From the NCBI GenBank assembly GCA_934432885.1, contig CAKRYY010000009.1, forward strand, positions 11,646 to 75,645: 64,000 nt of DNA, read 5' to 3'. The notes under the pieces are model-generated. The model searched no databases. It saw nothing but the letters and a program-made list of their open reading frames with translations, and was not told where the DNA came from. A program made the position numbers and the translations under genes. Origin of the DNA: an uncultured Lachnospiraceae bacterium. GTDB taxonomy: Bacteria > Bacillota > Clostridia > Lachnospirales > Lachnospiraceae. Of this stretch, positions 44,062 to 52,665 are shown in pieces (the stretch's first letter is position 1; every line of letters starts with the position of its first letter).

Positions 44062-45420
44062 ATGGAATTCAAAAACAAAGACGTGCTTGTTATCGGAATG
44101 GGTATCAGCGGAGTTGGCGCGGCAGCGCTTCTGTGCGATGCGGGCGCGCGGGTCATGCTGTTTGACAGCAATGAAAAGCTTACAATGGAAGAAGCAGAGA
44201 AAAAATTGACAGAAGGCGTAAAGGCGGATATTTATATCGGCACGCTGCCGGATGAAGCCGCAAAAAAGGCAGAGCTTGTTGTTGTAAGTCCGGGAGTGCC
44301 TACTGACACACCGTTTATAGATTTCTTCAGAGAGCGGAATGTTCCCATCTGGAGCGAGATAGAGCTTGCATATCACAGTGCAAAGGGAAAGCTGATTGCG
44401 ATTACCGGCACAAACGGAAAAACAACGACGACAGCCCTGACGGGTCAGATTATGAAGGACTATATGGACAGCGTATTTGTCGTTGGCAATATTGGAACGC
44501 CCTATACGCTGGAGGCTGGAAAGACAACGGAGGAATCCGTGACCGTAGCGGAAATCAGCAGCTTTCAGCTTGAGACGATTCATGATTTCAAACCGGACGC
44601 TTCCGCAATTTTAAATATTACACCGGACCATTTAAACAGACATCATACGATGGAAGCCTATGTGGCGGTAAAAGAGTCCATAGCCAGAAATCAGGATAAA
44701 AGCAGCCGTTGTATTTTAAATTATGAGGACCCCTATACGAGAGAATTTGGGAACCGTGTAAGCGCAGAACCGTTTTATTTTTCTTCTGCAAGAAAGCTGG
44801 AGAAGGGCATTTATCTGGAGGGCGATACAATAGTTCTTGCGGATGGAAAAATACAGCCGCTGCTTAACATCCATGAGATGAAGCTTTTGGGAACGCATAA
44901 TGTAGAAAATGTAATGGCGGCGATTGCACTGACCTACAGCATGGGAGTGCCGCTTGCAAGCATTATCGCTACAGTAAAAGAGTTCCGTGCAGTTGAGCAC
45001 AGAATCGAATATGTTGCCACCAAAAAAGGCGTAGAGTATTACAATGACTCAAAGGGAACCAATCCCGATGCCGCCATCAAGGGAATTCAGGCAATGAACC
45101 GTCCGACGATTCTGATTGGCGGAGGCTACGATAAGGGAAATACATACGACGAATGGATAGAAGCGTTTGACGGCAAGGTAAAATATCTGGTACTGCTCGG
45201 ACAGACAAGGGAAGCTATTGCAGAATGTGCAAAAGCACATGGCTTTACCAATATTATTTTAGCGGATTCGCTTGAAGAAGTCGTTTCCATCTGTGCCGAA
45301 AAGGCGCAGCCCGGCGATGCCGTCCTGCTCTCCCCTGCCTGCGCAAGCTGGGGAATGTTCCCCAATTATGAGGTGCGCGGAAAGCAGTTCAAGGAACTGG
45401 TTCATAAGCTGGAGGATTAA
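44062..45420 (+). CDS. murD: UDP-N-acetylmuramoyl-L-alanine--D-glutamate ligase
   Basis: A 452-residue cytosolic Mur ligase adding D-Glu to UDP-MurNAc-L-Ala. N-terminal Rossmann-like domain (KDVLVIGMGISGVGAAAL), central ATPase domain with P-loop ITGTNGKTTTTALTG and EISSFQLETIHDFKPDASAI, and C-terminal ligase domain with YYNDSKGTNPDAAIKGIQAM and LLSPACASWGMFPNYEVRG. Normal length. RBS AAAGGAGAGG. ftsW begins two bases after its stop. Confidence 0.97.
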   Translation: MEFKNKDVLVIGMGISGVGAAALLCDAGARVMLFDSNEKLTMEEAEKKLTEGVKADIYIGTLPDEAAKKAELVVVSPGVPTDTPFIDFFRERNVPIWSEIELAYHSAKGKLIAITGTNGKTTTTALTGQIMKDYMDSVFVVGNIGTPYTLEAGKTTEESVTVAEISSFQLETIHDFKPDASAILNITPDHLNRHHTMEAYVAVKESIARNQDKSSRCILNYEDPYTREFGNRVSAEPFYFSSARKLEKGIYLEGDTIVLADGKIQPLLNIHEMKLLGTHNVENVMAAIALTYSMGVPLASIIATVKEFRAVEHRIEYVATKKGVEYYNDSKGTNPDAAIKGIQAMNRPTILIGGGYDKGNTYDEWIEAFDGKVKYLVLLGQTREAIAECAKAHGFTNIILADSLEEVVSICAEKAQPGDAVLLSPACASWGMFPNYEVRGKQFKELVHKLED

Positions 45421-45422
45421 GA

Positions 45423-46586
45423 TTGGGCAGATTCAGAGAGAGGGGAAAAAAGAAGACAGATTTCTACTTTGACTACAGTCTGCTGTTTATTGTGTTGTTT
45501 TTGCTGGGCTTTGGCATGATTATGATTTATTCCACCAGCTCCTATGAGGCGAGTAAGGACTATGGGGATGCGGCTTATTATCTGAAAAAGCAGGCAATTG
45601 CAACCACGCTTGGAATTTTTGCGATGATCATAACGGCGAATATACCTTATCATTTCTGGGAAAGGTTTGCAGTGCCGGGATACATACTTTCGGCGGTACT
45701 TATCTGCCTTGTTTTGACGCCCATTGGCGTTAAGGTAAAGGGTGCGAGACGCTGGCTTGATTTTGGAATCGGACTTCGTCTGCAGCCTGCGGAGATTGCA
45801 AAGCTCTGTATGATTTTGTTCCTTGCGAGCATGGTCTGTAAGATGGGAAAGAGCATACGGAGCATGAAAGGCTTCTGCATCGTGCTTTTTGCGGTTCCTC
45901 TGCCGATTAGCTTAATGCTCTGGAAGATTACGGATAATGCAAGCTCGGCAATCATCGTTTTTGGAATTGCGGCGCTGATGCTTTTTGTGGCGATTCCGGA
46001 TTATAAACGTTTTATCCTGCTTGGGCTTGGCGGCTTTGCAGGGGCATTCCTGATGGTATACCTGATTAAGAGCAGATCCAATACAGAGGGACTCAGCTTC
46101 CGTGGAGAACGTATTCTTGCATGGCTGGACCCGGAGGCTTATGCCAGTGGAAAGGGCTTTCAGACCCTGCAGGCCTTATATGCCATCGGCAGCGGCGGCG
46201 TATTCGGAAAGGGCCTGGGACAGAGTATGCAGAAGCTTGGCTTTATTCCAGAGGCGCAGAACGATATGATTTTTTCGGTTATCTGTGAGGAGCTTGGACT
46301 TTTTGGCGCGATTGCGGTAATCCTTCTGTTCCTTCTCCTGATCTGGCGTTTTATGATTATAGCCAACAATGCGCCCGATTTGTTTGGCGCGCTTTTGGTA
46401 GTGGGTGTTATGGGACATATCGCTATTCAGGTCATTTTAAATATCGGCGTTGTAACCAACAGCATACCCAATACGGGAATTTCGCTTCCCTTTATCAGCT
46501 ATGGCGGATCGTCAGTTATGTTCCTTCTAATTGAAATAGGCTTCGTGCTCAGCGTGTCCCGCTCAATCCGGCTGAAAGAGGTGTAA
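45423..46586 (+). CDS. ftsW: SEDS-family peptidoglycan glycosyltransferase FtsW/SpoVE
   Basis: A 387-residue, ten-TM SEDS protein that polymerises lipid II at the septum with a partner class B PBP. Start is TTG, with GGAGG seven bases before it. Signatures: GARRWLDFGIGLRLQPAEIA near the catalytic region, GGVFGKGLGQSMQKLGFIPE, and NSIPNTGISLPFISYGGSSV near the C-terminus. FtsW and the sporulation version SpoVE cannot be separated by sequence; the two PBPs upstream are candidate partners. Confidence 0.93.
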   Translation: MGRFRERGKKKTDFYFDYSLLFIVLFLLGFGMIMIYSTSSYEASKDYGDAAYYLKKQAIATTLGIFAMIITANIPYHFWERFAVPGYILSAVLICLVLTPIGVKVKGARRWLDFGIGLRLQPAEIAKLCMILFLASMVCKMGKSIRSMKGFCIVLFAVPLPISLMLWKITDNASSAIIVFGIAALMLFVAIPDYKRFILLGLGGFAGAFLMVYLIKSRSNTEGLSFRGERILAWLDPEAYASGKGFQTLQALYAIGSGGVFGKGLGQSMQKLGFIPEAQNDMIFSVICEELGLFGAIAVILLFLLLIWRFMIIANNAPDLFGALLVVGVMGHIAIQVILNIGVVTNSIPNTGISLPFISYGGSSVMFLLIEIGFVLSVSRSIRLKEV

Positions 46587-46663
46587 GCGTACAAGATACA
46601 AAAGAAGAAAATTGCCATAGGATAGAATAGGTCGTTTTTCAGAAAACTCAAGAAGGTGAAACG

Positions 46664-47908
46664 GTGGATTCTATTCATATCTATGGCGGCAATCCGCTGC
46701 ACGGCAGCTTATGGGTGCAGGGTTCCAAAAACGCAGCGCTGCCGATTCTGGCGGCATCTGTTTTGGTAAGCGGGCAGGTGGTTTTGGAGCATTGTCCTGA
46801 AATTGCAGATGTACAGTGCATGATAAGACTTCTGGAAGGCGTCGGCTGCAGGGTGAGCCGGGAAGCAGAAAACCTTTTAATAGACGCGTCGGAAATTACA
46901 AAAACAGACCTGCCAAAGGAACATGTGCGCCGTATGCGTTCCTCTGTAATTTTAATGGGAGCCCTGCTTGGCAGAAAGAGACAGGTCGCGATAGCCTATC
47001 CGGGCGGCTGTGTAATCGGAGAGCGTCCAATAGACATCCATCTGTATGCTTTAAAACAGCTTGGCGCTGAAATAAAAGAAAATGGGAGCATGGTCAGTGC
47101 ACGGGCAAAGGAGCTTATAGGAAATGAAATCCGCCTTCCATTTCCAAGTGTAGGAGCAACAGAAAATGCAATTCTGGGGGCTGTTCTGGCAAAAGGTGAG
47201 ACTGTCATTACAGGAGCGGCAAGGGAGCCGGAGATTGCAGCACTTTGTGCATTTCTGCGCAGCGCCGGTGCCAATATAAGCAGCCGTGAGGATGGACGCT
47301 GCCTTTTGGTAAAAGGCGTAGAAAAACTTCATTCCTGTACCTATCGTATTCCAGCGGATCGGATTGTTGCAGGAACCTATCTGCTTGCCTGTATGGCGGC
47401 AGGCGGAGAGATTACGCTTAATGGCGTCTGCTGTGAGGAGCTTGATGCGCTTTTTCAGGCACTTTTACAGATGGGCGGAAGCCTTAGCTGCAGGGAGCAG
47501 ACCGTTCATCTGACTGCACCAGAGCGTATTTGTCCAATTCCCTATATAAAAACCGAGGTATATCCGGGGTACCCAACCGACCTACAGAGTCAGCTATTGG
47601 CTACGCTTGCACTTGCGGACGGTGAAAGCATTGTCGAGGAAGCCATTTTTGAAGACCGGTTTCATGTGACAAAGGAGCTTGTGCAGATGGGAGCCAGAAT
47701 CCAAACGGATGGAAAGCGCGCATTCGTAAGCGGTGTAAAAGCACTGCGGGGTGCAGCCGTCAGCGCACAGGAGCTGCGGGGAGGCGCAGCGCTTTGTATA
47801 GCAGCGCTGGCTGCACAGGGAGAATCCTGGATTGCAAACCGGCATTTTATTGACAGGGGCTATGAGAGGCTGGAGGAGGACATCAGAAGTCTTGGAGGCA
47901 GGATATGA
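46664..47908 (+). CDS. murA: UDP-N-acetylglucosamine 1-carboxyvinyltransferase
   Basis: A 414-residue EPSP-synthase fold enzyme for the first committed step of peptidoglycan synthesis. Family motifs: GGNPLHGSLWVQGSKNAALP (binding Lys/Asn), the PEP/fosfomycin-reactive Cys116 in YPGGCVIGERPIDIHLYAL, and AEITLNGV-like repeat turns. The Cys is present, so fosfomycin sensitivity is expected. GTG start with AAGGTGA upstream. It occupies the place between ftsW and divIB where murG usually sits; murG, murC, murE and murF are absent from the window. The stop overlaps the divIB start (ATGA). Confidence 0.94.
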   Translation: MDSIHIYGGNPLHGSLWVQGSKNAALPILAASVLVSGQVVLEHCPEIADVQCMIRLLEGVGCRVSREAENLLIDASEITKTDLPKEHVRRMRSSVILMGALLGRKRQVAIAYPGGCVIGERPIDIHLYALKQLGAEIKENGSMVSARAKELIGNEIRLPFPSVGATENAILGAVLAKGETVITGAAREPEIAALCAFLRSAGANISSREDGRCLLVKGVEKLHSCTYRIPADRIVAGTYLLACMAAGGEITLNGVCCEELDALFQALLQMGGSLSCREQTVHLTAPERICPIPYIKTEVYPGYPTDLQSQLLATLALADGESIVEEAIFEDRFHVTKELVQMGARIQTDGKRAFVSGVKALRGAAVSAQELRGGAALCIAALAAQGESWIANRHFIDRGYERLEEDIRSLGGRI

Positions 47909-48630
47909 AAAAAAGAACAGTCATATTGATTGGGATTATTTTGCTTCTGGCGGCGCTTGGCGCCGCCGGAGCATGGGCCCTGAGCTTCTACAAGGTGACG
48001 ACGGTATATGTGGAGGGAAATGTCCATTATACCAATGAAGAGATTATGAGCATGGTCATGGACGGAACGCTGGGGGATAATTCCCTTTATCTTTCCCTGA
48101 AATACAAAAAGAAGGGAATCGATACCATTCCTTTCATTCAAAAGATGGACGTGCGTATCCTTGCGCCTGATACCATTAAAATCACAGTGTATGAAAAGGC
48201 GCTGGCTGGCTACATAGAATATCTTGGAAGATATATGTACTTTGATAAGGACGGTATTATTGTAGAAAGCTCGCAGCAGCGTACTGCAGGAATTCCGCAG
48301 GTAACAGGACTGAAGTTCGGCTATGTGATTATGCATGAAAAGCTGCCAGTGGAAAACCCTGAAATTTTTGCCGATATTCTTGATATAACACAGCTTTTAA
48401 ATAAGTACGACATTCAGGCGGATAAGATTCAGTTTGACCGTTCCATGCAAAAGACGCTGTATTTTGGAGAGGCGCGTGTCAGTTTGGGAACCAATGATAA
48501 TATTGGAGAAAAAATCATGAAGCTGAAGGCGATTCTGCCGGAGCTGTCCGGCAAGAAGGGCCTGCTCCGTATGGACAACTATTCCGAGGAGGTACAGAAC
48601 ATTACGTTTGAGCTGGATCCGGAATCATAA
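47905..48630 (+). CDS. divIB: FtsQ/DivIB-type division protein
   Basis: A 241-residue bitopic protein: short basic N-terminus, TM (TVILIGIILLLAALGAAGAW), POTRA domain (FYKVTTVYVEGNVHYTNEEI, then YEKALAGYIEYLGRYMYFDKDG) and a beta domain. DivIB stabilises FtsL-DivIC at the septum. Position just before ftsZ and translation coupled to murA support the call. ftsA is not present, as in many clostridial dcw clusters. Confidence 0.9.
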   Translation: MKKRTVILIGIILLLAALGAAGAWALSFYKVTTVYVEGNVHYTNEEIMSMVMDGTLGDNSLYLSLKYKKKGIDTIPFIQKMDVRILAPDTIKITVYEKALAGYIEYLGRYMYFDKDGIIVESSQQRTAGIPQVTGLKFGYVIMHEKLPVENPEIFADILDITQLLNKYDIQADKIQFDRSMQKTLYFGEARVSLGTNDNIGEKIMKLKAILPELSGKKGLLRMDNYSEEVQNITFELDPES

Positions 48631-48677
48631 GCAGCATCCATCTCGCTGAAAAAGTAAAAAGAAAATGAAAAAATCAG

Positions 48678-48706
48678 TTGATAAATTAGCTGAAAAATAA
48701 TATTAT
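48678..48706 (+). promoter_or_regulatory. SigA promoter of ftsZ
   Basis: TTGATA (48678-48683), 17-bp spacer, TATTAT (48701-48706), in the 120-base gap before ftsZ. It allows ftsZ expression independent of the MraZ-controlled promoter 11 kb upstream. Confidence 0.7.
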
Positions 48707-48750
48707 AGACTATATGGAGTTTATAAGGGGCCATAAAGGAGGAAGTACCT

Positions 48751-49908
48751 TTGTTAGAAATTAAGACAAACGACGCTGAATCCGCTGCCAAAATCATCGT
48801 TGTCGGTGTTGGCGGAGCGGGTAATAATGCTGTAAATAGAATGATAGATGAGAACATTGATGGTGTGGATTTTATTGGAGTCAATACGGACAAGCAGGCG
48901 CTGCAGCTCTGCAAGGCTCCAAAGCTTCTGCAGATTGGCGAAAAGCTGACAAAGGGACTTGGCGCAGGAGCAAAGCCTGAAATCGGCGAAAAAGCTGCGG
49001 AGGAAAGCTCTGAAGAGATTACAGCGGCTTTAAAGGGCGCTGATATGGTTTTTGTTACCTGTGGTATGGGAGGCGGCACCGGAACAGGAGCTGCGCCTGT
49101 AGTGGCTAAAATTTCCAAGGATATGGGAATTTTAACGGTTGGTGTTGTAACAAAACCGTTCCGTTTTGAAGCGAAGGCACGTATGGTAAATGCACTTGGC
49201 GGAATCGAGCGTCTGAAAGAGAGCGTAGATACGCTGATTGTCATTCCAAACGACAAGCTGCTCGAGATTGTCGACAGACGGACAACCATGCCGGATGCGC
49301 TTAAAAAGGCAGACGAAGTGCTTCAGCAGGCAGTACAGGGTATTACAGATTTGATTAACCTGCCGGCTATCATCAATCTGGACTTTGCAGATGTACAGAC
49401 AGTCATGAAGGATAAGGGCATCGCTCATATCGGTATTGGTACCGGAAAGGGTGATGATAAGGCTGCGGAGGCTGTCAAAATGGCAGTGGAAAGTCCGTTA
49501 CTTGAGACGACGATTTCCGGCGCAACGCATGTTATTATCAATGTTTCCGGTGATATTACACTGGCGGATGCGGCAGATGCAGCAGATTATGTACAGAATC
49601 TGGCAGGAGATGACGTTAATATTATCTTCGGTGCAATGTATGATGAAAAGGCAGCGGATTCCTGCACGATTACGGTTATTGCAACCGGTCTTGAGTCGGG
49701 TGTGACGCCGCGTATTACGCCAAATACATTCCAGTCCTATAAGACGCCTGTAAAGCAGACGGCAAGTGTAAATGTAAATCCTGTTTCTCCGGTTTCAGCA
49801 GCAAACTTAAATGTGCCGCCGCTGACAGGAATCAGAAAGCCGGGAGATATTAAGAGCAGCGTAGAAGAAAAGACACTCAGTATTCCAAGCTTCTTACAGA
49901 AAAAATAA
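48751..49908 (+). CDS. ftsZ: Cell division protein FtsZ
   Basis: A 385-residue tubulin homologue that forms the Z ring. GTP-binding landmarks: [20 protein letters not shown], tubulin signature [15 protein letters not shown], and the T7 loop [20 protein letters not shown] with catalytic Asp. The flexible linker (about 320-375) is short; the tail ends in [12 protein letters not shown], close to the usual C-terminal FtsA/SepF-binding peptide (LDIPTFLR). Start TTG with AAAGGAGG eight bases upstream. Confidence 0.98.
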   Translation: MLEIKTNDAESAAKIIVVGVGGAGNNAVNRMIDENIDGVDFIGVNTDKQALQLCKAPKLLQIGEKLTKGLGAGAKPEIGEKAAEESSEEITAALKGADMVFVTCGMGGGTGTGAAPVVAKISKDMGILTVGVVTKPFRFEAKARMVNALGGIERLKESVDTLIVIPNDKLLEIVDRRTTMPDALKKADEVLQQAVQGITDLINLPAIINLDFADVQTVMKDKGIAHIGIGTGKGDDKAAEAVKMAVESPLLETTISGATHVIINVSGDITLADAADAADYVQNLAGDDVNIIFGAMYDEKAADSCTITVIATGLESGVTPRITPNTFQSYKTPVKQTASVNVNPVSPVSAANLNVPPLTGIRKPGDIKSSVEEKTLSIPSFLQKK

Positions 49909-49950
49909 AATATAGATTTATATGCAATAGAGAGTTCTACTGTATAAGAT

Positions 49951-49988
49951 AAGACCTCAAGGGGCGAAAGTCCTTTGAGGTCTTTTTG
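49951..49988 (+). terminator. Terminator after ftsZ
   Basis: AAGACCTCAAGGG (49951-49963) pairs with CCTTTGAGGTCTT (49972-49984, one G-U), followed by five T. It ends the dcw cluster. Confidence 0.92.
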
Positions 49989-49999
49989 ATGTAGTTTTT

Positions 50000-50065
50000 T
50001 GTCAATGAGTATTCAAAAACAGGAGACGTCTTTTGACAAAAAATACAGGACAAAATTTCTATAAT
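50000..50065 (+). promoter_or_regulatory. spoIIG-type promoter with Spo0A boxes
   Basis: TTGACA (50033-50038) and TATAAT (50060-50065) are separated by 21 bases, too far for an unaided SigA promoter but like the long-spaced B. subtilis spoIIG promoter that needs Spo0A~P. Spo0A-box-like heptamers TGTCAAT (50000-50006, + strand) and TGTCAAA (50038-50032, - strand, over the -35) each differ by one base from TGTCGAA. Confidence 0.65.
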
Positions 50066-50095
50066 AGAGGCATTGGGAGATGCAGGAGGTGAAAG

Positions 50096-50908
50096 GTGAG
50101 CTATGAACTGTATATTGACGCGTTCTTTTTGCTGAATTTTTTTACAGATACCCTGCTGTTGCTTCTACTTAGAAAGCTTCTGAAGTGTACTGCCACGCAC
50201 CTTAGAATTTTTCTAGGGGGACTTTTCGGCGCTGTGGCTGCCTGTATTTTATTGCTGCTGCCGGGGATTCCTGCATGGGGCAAGCTGTTTGCAGGGTATG
50301 GAGCCGTCAGTATCGCTATGATAAAAATCAGCTTTTGCCGTATGCGGTGGAAACAGCTTCTGCATGCCGCAGTCTGTCTGTACGCACTTGCTTTTTTTAC
50401 GGCAGGAGGTATTTTGCTTTTGACAGCAAGGATTCCTGCTTTGCAGGAAAAAGCCGGTATACAGACTGTCTGTGCAGGCTTTTTGCTCCTGTATGGAATG
50501 ATTTCCTTTTTGGAGAGGTATAAGAGAAAAAAGGGGAAATTTGTAAAGGTAAGCCTTTTCTGGCATGAGAAGGAAATCGCATTGAAGGCGCTTATAGATA
50601 CTGGAAACAGCCTGTTTGAACCAATCACTGGAAAACCGGTTTCGATTGTAGAACAGAGTGCGCTTTTGGAAGCACTTGGAAAAATTCCTGCAAAGGGGCT
50701 TCTGGTAATTCCTTATCACAGCATAGGAAAACGAAGCGGTATCCTGCCGGGCTATGAGATGACGAAGCTGATTATTTTTGGGGAGAATGAAACAATAGAG
50801 ATTGAAAAGCCGATGGTGGGACTGTTTGACGGGCGACTATCGACAGCTTCGGCATATCGGATGATTTTACATCCCACATTAACAAAAAACCAGGAGGAAG
50901 AAATATGA
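50096..50908 (+). CDS. spoIIGA: Sigma-E processing peptidase SpoIIGA
   Basis: A 270-residue membrane aspartic protease that cleaves pro-SigE in the mother cell. The N-terminal half has about five TM helices ([20 protein letters not shown] and onwards), the C-terminal half is the protease domain with catalytic Asp168 in [12 protein letters not shown] and later [14 protein letters not shown] start with AGGAGGTG upstream. It overlaps sigE by ATGA, the universal pairing. Confidence 0.95.
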   Translation: MSYELYIDAFFLLNFFTDTLLLLLLRKLLKCTATHLRIFLGGLFGAVAACILLLLPGIPAWGKLFAGYGAVSIAMIKISFCRMRWKQLLHAAVCLYALAFFTAGGILLLTARIPALQEKAGIQTVCAGFLLLYGMISFLERYKRKKGKFVKVSLFWHEKEIALKALIDTGNSLFEPITGKPVSIVEQSALLEALGKIPAKGLLVIPYHSIGKRSGILPGYEMTKLIIFGENETIEIEKPMVGLFDGRLSTASAYRMILHPTLTKNQEEEI

Positions 50909-51645
50909 TTTTTAAAGTGGCAATACCGGGTAAAATACAGTTCCGTATGATTCGGAGAGAACCGAGACTTCTGCTGCGCAGCAAGGGGGATATTCATTAT
51001 ATCGGAGGAGCGGAGGTACTGCCGCCGCCGCTTGAAGCGTTGGAGGAAGAGGAGGTAATAAACGATTTAGGAACGCCTGATGAAGAGGAAGCGAAGGCGA
51101 CCTTAATTGAACACAATCTGCGGCTTGTGGTATACATAGCAAAGAAATTCGACAATACGGGCGTTGGTGTTGAGGATTTGATTTCGATAGGAACTATCGG
51201 GCTTATTAAATCCATCAATACCTTTAAGCCCGATAAAAATATTAAACTGGCAACCTATGCGTCAAGATGTATTGAAAATGAGATTTTGATGTATCTGCGG
51301 AAAAATAATAAGGCAAAGGTAGAGGTATCGATTGACGAGCCCTTGAATGTAGACTGGGATGGAAATGAGCTGCTGCTTTCGGACATTCTCGGAACGGATG
51401 AGGACGTCATCTACAGGGATATTGAAAATGAAGTGGAACGGGGACTTTTATTTCAGGCGGTAAACCGCCTGTCGGAGCGTGAACGGACGATCATCAGTCT
51501 GCGTTTTGGACTCAATACGGCAGACGGGGAGGAAATGACGCAGAAGGAGGTTGCTTCTCTGCTGGGTATTTCCCAATCCTATATTTCCAGACTGGAAAAG
51601 AAGATTATCGGAAGACTGAAACGCGAAATGGCAAAGGAGGCTTAA
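50905..51645 (+). CDS. sigE: RNA polymerase sporulation sigma factor SigE (pro-form)
   Basis: A 246-residue sigma-70 family factor for early mother-cell transcription. The N-terminal ~35 residues ([20 protein letters not shown] onward) form the inhibitory membrane-binding pro-sequence removed by Spo[19 protein letters not shown] marks the start of the mature part. Region 2 shows [20 protein letters not shown] and [16 protein letters not shown]; region 4 shows [20 protein letters not shown]. No strong terminator follows, so read-through to sigG is likely. Confidence 0.96.
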   Translation: MIFKVAIPGKIQFRMIRREPRLLLRSKGDIHYIGGAEVLPPPLEALEEEEVINDLGTPDEEEAKATLIEHNLRLVVYIAKKFDNTGVGVEDLISIGTIGLIKSINTFKPDKNIKLATYASRCIENEILMYLRKNNKAKVEVSIDEPLNVDWDGNELLLSDILGTDEDVIYRDIENEVERGLLFQAVNRLSERERTIISLRFGLNTADGEEMTQKEVASLLGISQSYISRLEKKIIGRLKREMAKEA

Positions 51646-51704
51646 AAAAGTCAGATTATGTTCTCTGACGGCGAAAAGATTTCTTTTAAAATTTCATAAA
51701 ACAC

Positions 51705-51736
51705 GCATAGGAAAGCGCCATAGTGAGAATGATTTT
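51705..51736 (+). promoter_or_regulatory. Candidate forespore (SigF/SigG-type) promoter of sigG
   Basis: GCATA (51705-51709) is a good -35 for SigF/SigG; GAGAATGATT (51725-51734) after 15 bases is a partial match to their -10. RNA from here would start near 51740 and lack the left arm of the start-codon hairpin. Confidence 0.4.
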
Positions 51737-51777
51737 ACTGAAAGAAAGCTATCAGGAGGAAACTTACTATGGCGCTT
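51713..51777 (+). promoter_or_regulatory. 15-bp stem that buries the sigG start codon
   Basis: AAGCGCCATAGTGAG (51713-51727) pairs with CTTACTATGGCGCTT (51763-51777), one G-U. The ATG (51769-51771) is inside the right arm and the AGGAGG (51754-51759) is in the 35-nt loop. Only transcripts starting upstream of 51713 contain both arms. Confidence 0.8.
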
Positions 51778-52548
51778 AATAAGGTAGAAATCTGCGGTGT
51801 CAACACAGCCAGACTTCCGTCTCTTTCCAATGAGCAGAAGCGGGAGCTTTTTGAAAAGATTAAGGCGGGCGATATGGATGCCAGAAATGAATATACGGAA
51901 GGAAATCTGAGGCTTGTTTTGAGCGTAATCAAACGTTTCTCCAACAGCAACGAAAACCCGGATGATTTGTTTCAGATTGGCTGTATCGGTCTGATGAAGG
52001 CAATCGACAATTTCAATACCGAGCTTGACGTAAAATTCTCTACTTATGCTGTTCCTATGATTGTGGGTGAGATAAGACGCTTTTTAAGAGATAACAACAG
52101 CATCAGAGTGAGCCGTTCCTTAAAGGATACAGCCTATAAAGCAATCTATGCCAAGGAAAGCCTGACAAGGAAAAACCTAAAGGAGCCTACCATTATGGAG
52201 ATTGCGGAGGAAATCGGCGTTCCAAAGGAGGACATCGTATATGCGCTGGATGCGATTCAGAATCCAATGAGTCTGTATGAGCCGGTTTATACGGATGGCG
52301 GAGACACACTTTATGTCATGGACCAGGTCAGCGACAAAAAGAATAAGGAAGAGACATGGGTGGAGCATCTTTCGCTCAGAGAGGCGATGAAGCGGCTGAA
52401 TGAGCGGGAAAATGAAATTATCAGTCTGCGTTTTTTTGAAGGCAAGACCCAGATGGAGGTCGCCGAGATAATCGGTATTTCACAGGCACAGGTTTCAAGA
52501 CTGGAAAAAAATGCGTTAAAAACCATGCGCGCCTATCTTGCTGGCTGA
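51769..52548 (+). CDS. sigG: RNA polymerase sporulation sigma factor SigG
   Basis: A 259-residue forespore-specific sigma factor. Start MALNKVEICGVNTARLPSLS is the conserved N-terminus that in Bacillus contacts anti-sigma factors. Region 2: NLRLVLSVIKRFSNSNENPD, DLFQIGCIGLMKAIDNFN; region 3: RKNLKEPTIMEIAEEIGVPK; region 4: QMEVAEIIGISQAQVSRLEK. Position directly downstream of spoIIGA-sigE is conserved. Expression is probably limited by the leader stem covering its ATG. Confidence 0.96.
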   Translation: MALNKVEICGVNTARLPSLSNEQKRELFEKIKAGDMDARNEYTEGNLRLVLSVIKRFSNSNENPDDLFQIGCIGLMKAIDNFNTELDVKFSTYAVPMIVGEIRRFLRDNNSIRVSRSLKDTAYKAIYAKESLTRKNLKEPTIMEIAEEIGVPKEDIVYALDAIQNPMSLYEPVYTDGGDTLYVMDQVSDKKNKEETWVEHLSLREAMKRLNERENEIISLRFFEGKTQMEVAEIIGISQAQVSRLEKNALKTMRAYLAG

Positions 52549-52581
52549 AAAGAGATGTGAGAGATGCAAAAAAAGTAGGAC

Positions 52582-52604
52582 AAAAGAAGAATTGACTTCT
52601 TTTT
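52582..52604 (+). terminator. Weak A/T-rich terminator after sigG
   Basis: AAAAGAAG (52582-52589) and CTTCTTTT (52596-52603) form an 8-bp stem with the T run in the right arm. It overlaps the -35 of the next promoter. Confidence 0.5.
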
Positions 52605-52620
52605 CGCATAACCTTATACT
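52592..52620 (+). promoter_or_regulatory. SigA promoter of the acyltransferase gene
   Basis: TTGACT (52592-52597), 17-bp spacer, TATACT (52615-52620). The expected RNA start (~52627) argues against the ATG at 52633 and for 52666. Confidence 0.75.
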
Positions 52621-52665
52621 TTTGATAGAGGAATGCGAAGAAAACAGGAAACGACGGGAATACTT

